Shown here: positions 1 to 5,109 of the stretch, piece after piece
Numbering within the stretch: position 1 is the stretch's first letter
Layout of the letters: each line of letters starts with the position of its first letter
Assembly (NCBI GenBank): GCA_019348365.1
Contig: JAHWJO010000374.1
Location: 1-5,109, forward strand
Length of the DNA: 5,109 nt
Direction: 5' to 3'
Source of the DNA: Armatimonadota bacterium
GTDB taxonomy: Bacteria; Armatimonadota; DTGP01; JAHWJO01
Made by a program: the position numbers and the translations under genes
Notes under the pieces: generated by a model
The model's input: the letters and a program-made list of their open reading frames with translations, nothing else
Database searches by the model: none
What the model was told of the DNA's origin: nothing

Positions 1-213
1 ATCAACCAGATCCTCGGCCACTTCCAGCAGCTCCAGAACCTCGATACGTCGGACGTTCCGCCGACCTCCCATGCCATCCTGATGACGAACGTCTGGCGCG
101 AGGACGAGTCCCGGCCCTCGCTGCCGACCGAAGAGGTCGTGGCGAACGCGCCGGATGCGGACGACGGCCTCTTCATCGTGCCGCGTATCGTCGGGGAGGC
201 GCCGGATGTCTGA
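1..213 (+). CDS. gatC: GatC subunit of Asp/Glu-tRNA amidotransferase, 3' part
   Basis: Seventy codons are open from the first base and end at TGA 211-213. GatC is the small subunit that wraps around GatA and stabilises the GatCAB complex; it has no catalytic residues. The visible protein begins in the helical part (INQILGHFQQLQNLDTSDV) and continues with the family's hallmark tail: PTSHA, then NVWREDESRPSLPTEE, then NAPDADDGLFIVPRIV. Complete GatC proteins are about 95-100 residues, so roughly 25-30 N-terminal residues lie before the window. The 3' end overlaps gatA by 8 nt in another frame, which indicates translational coupling and 1:1 production of the two partners. The end is secure; the start cannot be seen. 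Confidence 0.95.
   Translation: MNQILGHFQQLQNLDTSDVPPTSHAILMTNVWREDESRPSLPTEEVVANAPDADDGLFIVPRIVGEAPDV
193..199 (+). promoter_or_regulatory. Ribosome binding site that fixes the gatA start
   Basis: GGGGAGG lies inside the last codons of gatC and ends 6 nt before ATG 206. It is a strong Shine-Dalgarno match at normal spacing. It selects ATG 206 over the upstream in-frame ATG at 155, which would add 17 non-conserved residues (MRTTASSSCRVSSGRRR) and overlap gatC much further. Confidence 0.85.
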
Positions 214-1669
214 GCTGTACGAGAGGACCGCCTGCGAGCTGGTGGATCTGGTGAAGAACGGCGAAACCTCCTGGGGGGAGGTCGCGGACGCTCAGTTCCG
301 GCGGATCGCCGCCGTGGAGGATCGGGTGAAGGCGTTCATGACGGTGACGGAGGACGCGGGACGCGCCGCCGCCCAACGCGCCGACGCGGGCGGGGACCCG
401 TTCAATCCGCTCTCCGGCGTGCCGGGCGCCCTCAAGGACAACATGTGCACGCGGGGCATCCTCACGACCTGCTCCTCGAAGATCCTCCACAACTGGGTCC
501 CCCCCTACGACGCCACCGTGACCGAAAAACTCATGGCGACCGGTATGGTGCTGGTGGGGAAGACGAACATGGACGAGTTCGCGATGGGCTCCTCCACTGA
601 GAACTCCGGCTTCTTCACCACGCGCAACCCGTGGGACCTGAACCGCGTGCCCGGCGGCTCCAGCGGGGGCAGCGCGGCGGCGGTCGCGGCGGGGGAGGCG
701 GTGTACGCGCTGGGGTCGGATACGGGCGGGTCGATCCGCCAGCCGGCGGCCTTCTGCGGGATTGTCGGGATGAAGCCGACCTACGGGCGGGTGTCGCGGT
801 TCGGCCTCGTCGCGTTCGGCTCTTCCCTCGACCAGATCGGGCCGCTCACGAAAGACATGCGGGACTGCGCCCTCGTGATGAACGCCATCGTCGGGCACGA
901 CCCGAACGATGCGACGAGCGTCCCGATGGAAGCGCCGGACTTCACCGAATCGCTCCGCGAAGACGTGCGGGGCCTCCGCATCGGGAGGCCGAAAGAGTAC
1001 TTCCCGGAGGAGGGAATCGAACCGGCGGTGCGGGACGCGGTGGAAACGGCCCTCGCTTCGCTGGCGGACCTCGGCGCGGAGATCGTCGAGGTGTCGCTGC
1101 CCCACACCGAGTACGCCCTGCCGGTCTACTATCTCATCGCGCCGTCGGAGGCGTCGAGCAACCTCGCCCGGTACGATGGCGTGCGGCACGGTTACCGCAC
1201 CCCCGGCGACGTGGACATGATCGAGATGTACCTCAAGACCCGCGACGAGGGGTTCGGGGCGGAAGTGAAGCGGCGGATCATGCTCGGCACCTACGCGCTC
1301 TCCGCCGGGTACTACGACGCGTACTACCGCAAGGCCCAGCAGGTGCGAACCCTCATCGCGCGGGACTTCGAGCGGGCGTGGGAGAAAGTCGACCTGTTGC
1401 TCACTCCCTCCACCCCGACCGTCGCCTTTCCCATTGGGGAGCGAGCCGACGACCCCCTCGCGATGTATCTCAACGACATCTTCACCATCCCGACCAATCT
1501 CGCCGGGCTCCCCGCCCTCTCGCTGCCGTGCGGCTTCTCGCCGGAGGGGCTGCCGGTCGGCCTGCAGCTCATCGGCAAGGCATTCGATGAGGAGACGCTC
1601 TTCCGGGTCGGATACACCTACGAGCGGAGCACGGAATGGCACCGGGCCCGGCCCACCCTTCCGCCCTGA
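206..1669 (+). CDS. gatA: Asp/Glu-tRNA(Asn/Gln) amidotransferase subunit A
   Basis: GatA is the glutaminase subunit of cytoplasmic GatCAB. It hydrolyses glutamine and channels ammonia to GatB, which amidates mischarged Glu-tRNA(Gln) or Asp-tRNA(Asn). Starting at ATG 206 (MSELYERTACEL) the protein has 487 residues, the usual family length of about 485. It is an amidase-signature protein with the Lys-Ser-Ser triad intact: K77 in GALKDN, S152 in PGGSSGGSAAAV and S176 in SDTGGSIRQP. This spacing is the same as K79/S154/S178 of Staphylococcus aureus GatA, shifted by two. Other conserved blocks are GKTNMDEFAMGSSTENS (118-134), SSNLARYDGVRHGYR (317-331), the EVKRRIMLGTYALSAGYYDAY stretch (353-373) and YLNDIFTIPTNLAGLPA (421-437), where the glutamine-site residues are expected. 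It overlaps gatC by 8 nt; the next gene downstream is an antitoxin rather than gatB. Codon use is strongly GC-ending. The gene looks intact and functional. Confidence 0.97.
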   Translation: MSELYERTACELVDLVKNGETSWGEVADAQFRRIAAVEDRVKAFMTVTEDAGRAAAQRADAGGDPFNPLSGVPGALKDNMCTRGILTTCSSKILHNWVPPYDATVTEKLMATGMVLVGKTNMDEFAMGSSTENSGFFTTRNPWDLNRVPGGSSGGSAAAVAAGEAVYALGSDTGGSIRQPAAFCGIVGMKPTYGRVSRFGLVAFGSSLDQIGPLTKDMRDCALVMNAIVGHDPNDATSVPMEAPDFTESLREDVRGLRIGRPKEYFPEEGIEPAVRDAVETALASLADLGAEIVEVSLPHTEYALPVYYLIAPSEASSNLARYDGVRHGYRTPGDVDMIEMYLKTRDEGFGAEVKRRIMLGTYALSAGYYDAYYRKAQQVRTLIARDFERAWEKVDLLLTPSTPTVAFPIGERADDPLAMYLNDIFTIPTNLAGLPALSLPCGFSPEGLPVGLQLIGKAFDEETLFRVGYTYERSTEWHRARPTLPP

Positions 1670-1672
1670 ATC

Positions 1673-1676
1673 AGGA
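1673..1676 (+). promoter_or_regulatory. Ribosome binding site that fixes the antitoxin start
   Basis: AGGA sits 7 nt before ATG 1684 in the 14-nt gap after the gatA stop. It supports the start at 1684 over the in-frame ATG at 1636. That upstream ATG would add 16 residues of unrelated sequence (MAPGPAHPSALNQENI) and lie inside gatA. Confidence 0.7.
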
Positions 1677-1683
1677 AAACATA

Positions 1684-1944
1684 ATGAAAAGGTCAACAAA
1701 GATCACCATCACCCTTCCGGATGAGGTCTATGCTGCCGTGGAACGCGAGCGTCTTTCCAGGGGAGAATCCCGCAGCGCCTTCTTCCGAGACGCCGCCGAA
1801 AAATTGCTCCGTCGGGAGGGAGATATGAAAGATCTAATCGAACGATACGTACAGGGCTATCGTAATCATCCTGAAACGGAGGAAGAGGAAGAGTTTTCTC
1901 GGGTTTCCAGTTATCAGGTGTTGTCCGGAGAGCCCTGGGAGTGA
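1684..1944 (+). CDS. MazE-like ribbon-helix-helix antitoxin
   Basis: An 86-residue protein with a two-part antitoxin layout. Residues 3-42 form a ribbon-helix-helix (CopG/MetJ-type) DNA-binding domain: a beta strand (STKITITL, 4-11), a first helix from PDEVYAAVERER and a second from RSAFFRDAAEKLL. The C-terminal half is acidic, with five glutamates in a row at 66-70, and ends in SGEPWE, a tail typical of RHH partners of MazF that inserts into the toxin. It should dimerise, bind its own operator and neutralise the downstream toxin by direct contact; this is known of the family, not shown here. It starts 14 nt after gatA, so read-through from gatCA is likely. About 38 of 86 codons end in A or T, against about 8 of the first 83 in gatA, a sign of separate origin. 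The stop overlaps the toxin start (GTGA). Confidence 0.85.
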   Translation: MKRSTKITITLPDEVYAAVERERLSRGESRSAFFRDAAEKLLRREGDMKDLIERYVQGYRNHPETEEEEEFSRVSSYQVLSGEPWE

Positions 1945-2258
1945 AGCGGGGAGAAATCTGGTGGGCCCACCTGCCTCCCCCGGTGGGGCGTCGCCCGGTC
2001 TTGCTCCTATCAAGAAGTGAAGCCTATTCGGTTCGGACCCAGGTAACGATAGCCCCTGTGACCACCCGGATTCGCGACATTCCGGTAGAAGTCAAGCTGG
2101 GTCCGGACGAGGGACTCCCCCGCGTTTGCGTGGCGAATCTGGATTCGATTACGACGATTCCAAAAGATGCTTTAGAAAATCGCATCACTGAACTGAGTTC
2201 GGAGAAGATTCGCGAGGTAGAGAAGGCGATCCGTTTTGCCCTGGGATTGGAGGAGTGA
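1941..2258 (+). CDS. MazF/PemK-family mRNA interferase toxin
   Basis: A 105-residue protein starting at GTG 1941, whose GTGA overlaps the antitoxin stop. The 4-nt overlap implies coupled translation with antitoxin first. A GGAG at 1927-1930 is a possible ribosome site. The protein shows the MazF/PemK order: MKRGEIWWAHLP at the N-terminus, RRPVLLLSRSEAY (17-29), VTIAPVTTRIR (35-45), GLPRVCVANLDSITTIPK in the middle, and a C-terminal helix ending in IRFALGLEE. By alignment with Bacillus MazF, the catalytic Arg and Thr correspond to R18 and T41, both present. Family members cleave mRNA, and sometimes tRNA or rRNA, at short single-stranded motifs and stop growth when free. The loop before RRPVL is short (PPPVG), so target specificity cannot be predicted. 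The toxin is apparently intact, and the adjacent antitoxin is intact too. Confidence 0.9.
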   Translation: MKRGEIWWAHLPPPVGRRPVLLLSRSEAYSVRTQVTIAPVTTRIRDIPVEVKLGPDEGLPRVCVANLDSITTIPKDALENRITELSSEKIREVEKAIRFALGLEE

Positions 2259-2480
2259 TTCGGAGAGCGAAATGATGAACGCTCCGACCGGAGATGCTCT
2301 ATCGCGCCGAATATTCTCGTGTGAACGGAGTACGGAAGGACGCCAGGCGCATCCTTCTCCCTCCATAAGATACCCGTCGAACATCTAGATCTTGAAAAAA
2401 GGAATCAAGCGGGCGGCCATTGAAATGTGAAGGCGAAAGACCTTTATCCCTGAGTATCCCCCGTGAAAGAGATGTGCCCC
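2259..2480 (+). other. Intergenic stretch between toxin and prepilin genes
   Basis: These 222 nt hold no convincing gene. Just after the toxin stop, CGGAGAGCG and CGCTCCG can form a short bulged stem (about 2261-2287), and CTCCGACCGGAG follows as a tight hairpin, but no T-run is present, so no intrinsic terminator can be called. The far end contains a candidate promoter for the prepilin gene (listed separately). Base composition is more AT-rich than in gatA or gatB. Confidence 0.5.
2420..2448 (+). promoter_or_regulatory. Weak candidate promoter for the prepilin gene
   Basis: TTGAAA (2420-2425, 5 of 6 to the sigma-70 -35 consensus) is followed after 17 nt by TTTATC (2443-2448, 3 of 6 to the -10). 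A transcript would start about 25 nt before ATG 2481. The -10 is poor and the host's consensus is unknown, so this is a suggestion only. Confidence 0.25.
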
Positions 2481-3197
2481 ATGACCGGACGTAATGATCG
2501 CCGGGGATTTACGCTCATCGAGCTGTTGGTCGTCATCGCGATCATTGCGATTCTGGCCGCCATCCTCTTCCCCGTTTTCGCCAAGGCGCGAGAACGCGCC
2601 CGCACCACGTCCTGCCTGAACAACCAAATTCAGATCGGCCGCGCCATGCTGATGTACATGGACAGCTACGACAATTATTACCCCCATTACCCGGTGGAAA
2701 ATAATTCGATTCTGTACCTGTGGCCGACTTCGCTGAATCCCTATGTGAAGAACGATTCTCAGGTCCACGATTGTCCTTCCACCGGAGACTACGGGGGCGG
2801 GATCAATGGCTGGGGAACCGCCTCCACCGGCTGGCGAGCCAACTGGGCGCGTGCTCGGGAGAAAGGTTCATACTGCCATAACGGCTGGATGTACGGGGTG
2901 AGCGAGGCGGACGTGAAAGCCCCGGCGGAGACGATGTTCGATTCCGATGGGATCTGGATAGATGCATGGCCGACCAGAGGCCAGACCCTCCCCCGGGATA
3001 AAGTCCAGGGCGCCAATGACGGCGGGTTGGGCCGGATCGCCATCGACCGGCACAGCGGCGGCATCAACATGATGTATGCGGACGGACACGCGAAATGGGT
3101 GAAGCTGGAGTTGCTCACAAAAGTGAAATATTGTCCCTCCGATGGATGGGAGTTCCTAAATCCCAATCCCAGCGGTTCGATCTGCCGAGATTTCTAA
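2481..3197 (+). CDS. Prepilin-type protein with H-X9-DG domain (DUF1559-like)
   Basis: A 238-residue secreted or pilin-like protein. It opens with a type IV prepilin leader: a short basic segment (MTGRNDRRG), a predicted prepilin peptidase cut between G9 and F10, mature FTLIELLVVIAIIAILAAIL with Glu at +5, then FPVFAKARERARTTSCLNN. The hydrophobic helix (about 10-29) should anchor it in the membrane or pack it into a filament. The C-terminus has the motif that names the family: H191, nine residues, then D201-G202 (RHSGGINMMYADGHAKW). The middle, with many Tyr, Trp and Gly residues, is the globular head. The exact role is unknown; such proteins occur in many copies in Armatimonadota and Planctomycetes-type genomes. 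ATG 2481 was chosen because AGAGA lies about 8 nt upstream; GTG 2463 and ATG 2472 are in frame and possible, changing only the leader. A strong terminator follows 33 nt after the stop. Confidence 0.88.
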   Translation: MTGRNDRRGFTLIELLVVIAIIAILAAILFPVFAKARERARTTSCLNNQIQIGRAMLMYMDSYDNYYPHYPVENNSILYLWPTSLNPYVKNDSQVHDCPSTGDYGGGINGWGTASTGWRANWARAREKGSYCHNGWMYGVSEADVKAPAETMFDSDGIWIDAWPTRGQTLPRDKVQGANDGGLGRIAIDRHSGGINMMYADGHAKWVKLELLTKVKYCPSDGWEFLNPNPSGSICRDF

Positions 3198-3230
3198 TCC
3201 CGGCGGACCGATCCTGAGTCGATTGAACCT

Positions 3231-3262
3231 CCACCCCGGAGAATCACCGGGGTGGTTTTTTT
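3231..3262 (+). terminator. Intrinsic terminator after the prepilin gene
   Basis: A perfect 9-bp GC-rich stem, CCACCCCGG (3231-3239) and CCGGGGTGG (3247-3255), encloses a 7-nt loop (AGAATCA) and is followed at once by seven T (3256-3262). This is a textbook rho-independent terminator. It should end transcripts from the prepilin gene, and any read-through from gatCA and the toxin-antitoxin pair, so gatB needs its own promoter. Confidence 0.93.
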
Positions 3263-3375
3263 CGTCTGCACCGGGGTACTACATGGAAGTCAACCCTGTG
3301 CCGCAAACCCGAAACGGCTTTCATCCTCCTCGCGGATGCGCTAAAACTAAAAGTGGACGGTGGAAAAGGGTATCT

Positions 3376-3405
3376 TTGAGTCGATGACCGTCTGTCATCG
3401 AAAAT
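3376..3405 (+). promoter_or_regulatory. Candidate gatB promoter
   Basis: TTGAGT (3376-3381, 4 of 6 to the -35 consensus) and GAAAAT (3400-3405, 4 of 6 to the -10) are separated by 18 nt. Transcription would begin near 3412, leaving a leader of only about 18 nt before ATG 3430. Some promoter between the terminator and gatB is expected from the layout, but this match is weak. Confidence 0.35.
3381..3401 (+). repeat. Perfect 8-bp inverted repeat upstream of gatB
   Basis: TCGATGAC (3381-3388) and GTCATCGA (3394-3401) are exact reverse complements around a 5-nt centre (CGTCT). The element lies 28 nt before the gatB start and fills the spacer of the candidate promoter, as a repressor operator would. 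It has no T-run on either side, so it is not a terminator. A leader hairpin is the alternative if transcription begins further upstream. Confidence 0.6.
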
Positions 3406-3429
3406 CTGGAGCGGAGTAAAATCAGGCGC

Positions 3430-4878
3430 ATGAGCTACAAAGATTACGAGCTGAACGTGGGCATGGAGGTCCATGCCGAACTTCTCACCGAGAGCAAGAT
3501 GTTCTGCGGGTGCAGCGCCCATTTCGGGGGGCCGCCCAACAGCGACGTCTGCCCCGTGTGCCTGGGGCTGCCGGGGTCGCTCCCGGTCCCGAACCGGCGC
3601 GCCATCGAGTTCGTCGCGCGTACGGCGATGGCCCTCAACTGCGAGATCTCCTCGCCGAGCATCTTCCAGCGCAAGAACTATTTCTATCCCGACATCCCGA
3701 AGGGCTACCAGATCAGCCAGTACGGCGACGACCCCATCGGCAAGAACGGCTACCTCGATTTCGAGGTGGAAGGGGAGATGAAGCGGGTCCGTATCCGGCG
3801 GGTCCACCTGGAAGAAGATACCGGCAAGAACATGCACAATCCCGCCGGGTACAGCGAGGTGGACTACAACCGTTCCGGGGTGCCGCTCATGGAGATCGTG
3901 ACGGAGTTCCCGCCCGACATCCACACGCCGGAAGAGGCGCGGGGGTACGTCATGGCTCTGCGGGCGGTGCTGGTGACGCTGGGGGTGTGCGACGGCCGGA
4001 TGGAGGAGGGCTCGCTACGGTGCGAGCCGAACATCTCCGTCCGCCGGAAAGGCTCCGAGCGGTACGGCAACAAGGTGGAGCTGAAGAACCTGAACTCGTT
4101 CCGCGCCGTTTATCGGGGCTGCGAGTACGAGTGGAAGCGCCAGGCCGCCCTCTACGATGCGAACCCCGACGCCGTGATCCCGCAGGAGACCCGCCGGTGG
4201 GACGACGAGCGCGGCGAGACCTACATCATGCGTACCAAGGAGGTCGAGCAGGAGTACCGCTACTTCCCCGAACCCGACATGGTCCCGATGGTCTTCACCG
4301 GGGAGTGGCTGGAGGAGCAGCGGAAACAGCTTCCGGAGCTGCCCGAAGCCCGGCGGCAGCGGATGATTCGCGAGTATGAGATCACTCCCGACGATGCGGC
4401 GCTGCTCGTCGGCGACATCCCCCTGGCGAACTGGTATGAAGAAGCGGCGAAGCAGACCGGCCAGCCCGTCGAGGTCGCCAACTGGGTGAAAGGGGATTTC
4501 CTCCGCCTGCTCTCGGACGCCAGGATTGAGGCGACGGCCGCGAAAGTCACCCCCGATCATCTCTCCGGGATGCTGAAGCTCGTGGAGGCGGGGACCATCA
4601 ACCGGAAGATCGCGAAGACGGTGTTCGAGGAGATGTTCAACACGGGGCAATCCCCGGAAGAGGTGGTCAAAGCGAAGGGCCTCACCCAGATCGCGGATGA
4701 AAACGCTCTCTCCACGATGATCGATGAAGTGATCGCCGCGAATCCGAAGGAGAGGGAGCGGTTCCTTGCAGGCGAAGAAAAGCTGAAGCAGTTCTTCGTC
4801 GGCCAGGTGATGAAGGCGAGCCGGGGCAAGGCCAATGCCGCGCTCGTGAACCAGCTGCTCGACGAGAAGCTCAAATAA
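3430..4878 (+). CDS. gatB: Asp/Glu-tRNA(Asn/Gln) amidotransferase subunit B
   Basis: GatB is the tRNA-binding and kinase/transamidase subunit of GatCAB. It phosphorylates the Glu or Asp on mischarged tRNA with ATP and replaces the phosphate with ammonia delivered from GatA. The 482 residues match the family's length. The N-terminal cradle domain starts YELNVGMEVHAEL and carries four cysteines in a C26-x-C28 / C41-x-x-C44 pattern, as in zinc-containing GatBs; Staphylococcus GatB lacks them. Conserved blocks follow: RKNYFYPDIPKGYQISQY (81-98), HLEEDTGKNMH (126-136), the family signature VDYNRSGVPLMEI (144-156), MEEGSLRCEPNIS (191-203), ELKNLNSF (217-224) and YRYFPEPDMVP (276-286). A helical linker and the YqeY-like tRNA-binding tail (about 350-482, with FVGQVMKASRGKANAALVNQLL) complete it. 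The start ATG 3430 has only a weak AGG close upstream and a distant GGAG. The gene is intact but separated from gatA by about 1.76 kb. Confidence 0.97.
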   Translation: MSYKDYELNVGMEVHAELLTESKMFCGCSAHFGGPPNSDVCPVCLGLPGSLPVPNRRAIEFVARTAMALNCEISSPSIFQRKNYFYPDIPKGYQISQYGDDPIGKNGYLDFEVEGEMKRVRIRRVHLEEDTGKNMHNPAGYSEVDYNRSGVPLMEIVTEFPPDIHTPEEARGYVMALRAVLVTLGVCDGRMEEGSLRCEPNISVRRKGSERYGNKVELKNLNSFRAVYRGCEYEWKRQAALYDANPDAVIPQETRRWDDERGETYIMRTKEVEQEYRYFPEPDMVPMVFTGEWLEEQRKQLPELPEARRQRMIREYEITPDDAALLVGDIPLANWYEEAAKQTGQPVEVANWVKGDFLRLLSDARIEATAAKVTPDHLSGMLKLVEAGTINRKIAKTVFEEMFNTGQSPEEVVKAKGLTQIADENALSTMIDEVIAANPKERERFLAGEEKLKQFFVGQVMKASRGKANAALVNQLLDEKLK

Positions 4879-4913
4879 AGCCGGACGAGAACCCTCCTGC
4901 CGCCTGTCCCTCC

Positions 4914-4976
4914 CGTGTCATGCCGACACCCTGCCGTGTCATTCCGACTCCCTTTCGTGTCACTCCGAGTCGTCTC
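4914..4976 (+). repeat. Three 21-nt tandem repeats downstream of gatB
   Basis: Three units with a period of exactly 21 nt start at 4914, 4935 and 4956. Each begins CGTGTCA(T/C)(G/T)CCGA. Units 1 and 2 agree at 17 of 21 positions, units 2 and 3 at 15 of 21. A fourth, degenerate core (AAGTCATCCGAGCG) follows at about 4980-4993 and merges into the left arm of the inverted repeat. The stretch has no coding features and begins 35 nt after the gatB stop. Confidence 0.8.
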
Positions 4977-4980
4977 TTCA

Positions 4981-5068
4981 AGTCATCCGAGCGCCAGCGA
5001 GGGAACTGACCGTACGGCAGAGAAACTCTCGCGCTTCCGATCCGATTCCTCGCTCCGCTCGGAATGAC
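4981..5068. repeat. Imperfect inverted repeat after gatB
   Basis: The left arm at 4981-5005 (AGTCATCCGAGCG, then CCAGCGAGGGAA) and the reverse complement of the right arm at about 5043-5068 (TGTCATTCCGAGCG, then GAGCGAGGAATC) align with only a few mismatches and 1-nt gaps. The core TCATTCCGAGC...GCGAGGAA is of a type seen as an intergenic repeat in many bacterial genomes. The 37-nt centre holds the palindrome CCGTACGG (5010-5017). The whole could fold into a long stem and might act as a bidirectional terminator or an mRNA 3'-end stabiliser; no T-run is present. It could also be a small non-autonomous mobile repeat. Confidence 0.7.
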
Positions 5069-5109
5069 ATGGGCAAAAGTCCCCCGGCAAAAACCTGAAT
5101 CCTCTTTAT

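Larger units (their letters stand above)
4879..5109. other. Non-coding tail downstream of gatB
   Basis: No gene is visible in these 231 nt on either strand. Apart from the tandem and inverted repeats, the last about 40 nt (5069-5109) show nothing recognisable. No canonical terminator for gatB is seen, so the stem-forming repeat is the only candidate for the transcript end within the window. Confidence 0.6.

Noticed and set aside
173..1699. 508-codon open frame on the minus strand opposite gatA
   Set aside because: It is the mirror of a GC-rich gene: composition is Arg/Gly/Pro/His/Val-heavy, no family is recognisable, and it lies opposite an unmistakable gatA with an intact catalytic triad.
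2172..2384. 70-codon minus-strand frame after the toxin gene
   Set aside because: It overlaps the conserved C-terminus of the toxin, has no recognisable motif and no partner gene; it was considered as a third toxin-antitoxin component, but nothing supports that.
2272..2388. 38-codon plus-strand frame (MMNAPTGDALSRR...) with a GGAG upstream
   Set aside because: The ribosome site is plausible, but the peptide has no recognisable features, no hydrophobic segment and no conserved context; too short to support from sequence alone.
2443..2460. TATCCC repeated twice just upstream of the prepilin gene
   Set aside because: A 6-nt direct repeat is too short to stand out from chance.
3244..3924. 226-codon minus-strand frame across the terminator and gatB 5' end
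   Set aside because: It spans the terminator, the promoter region and gatB, with low-complexity composition and no recognisable motif; a codon-bias shadow of gatB.
4015..4650. 211-codon minus-strand frame inside gatB
   Set aside because: Entirely antisense to conserved gatB sequence, with no domain or start signal; a GC-driven shadow.

Overview
The window looks like a piece of a GC-rich bacterial chromosome built around the genes of the tRNA-dependent amidotransferase GatCAB. This enzyme turns Glu-tRNA(Gln) into Gln-tRNA(Gln) and/or Asp-tRNA(Asn) into Asn-tRNA(Asn). No marker gene fixes the taxon. The best clue is the prepilin-like protein in the middle: its N-terminus (FTLIELL..., then ILFPVFAKARERAR) and its C-terminal H-X9-DG motif match a family that, from general knowledge, is strongly amplified in Armatimonadota and related lineages. 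An Armatimonadota-like origin is therefore an inference, not a demonstration.

Layout, all genes on the + strand: the 3' part of gatC (1-213, cut by the window edge); gatA (206-1669), overlapping gatC by 8 nt; a MazEF-type toxin-antitoxin pair, with an RHH antitoxin (1684-1944) starting 14 nt after gatA and a MazF/PemK endoribonuclease (1941-2258) overlapping it by 4 nt; a gene-free 222-nt stretch; an H-X9-DG prepilin-type protein (2481-3197); a strong intrinsic terminator (3231-3262); a spacer with a weak candidate promoter wrapped around a perfect 8-bp inverted repeat (3376-3405); gatB (3430-4878); and a non-coding tail (4879-5109) with 21-nt tandem repeats and an imperfect inverted repeat.

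The striking point is that gatCA and gatB, often contiguous, are separated by about 1.75 kb carrying a toxin-antitoxin module and a pilin-like gene. The antitoxin's codon use differs sharply from gatA's: about 44% of its codons end in A/T, against about 10% of the first 83 gatA codons. The prepilin gene is intermediate. This fits insertion of foreign genes between gatA and gatB. The toxin-antitoxin pair is placed to be read through from gatCA, while the terminator after the prepilin gene implies that gatB is expressed separately.

Nothing here is clearly a new biological system. The points worth a second look are the split gat operon with its embedded mRNA-interferase module, the palindrome upstream of gatB, the short stem-loop repeats after gatB, and a 7-nt direct repeat at both borders of the inserted segment.
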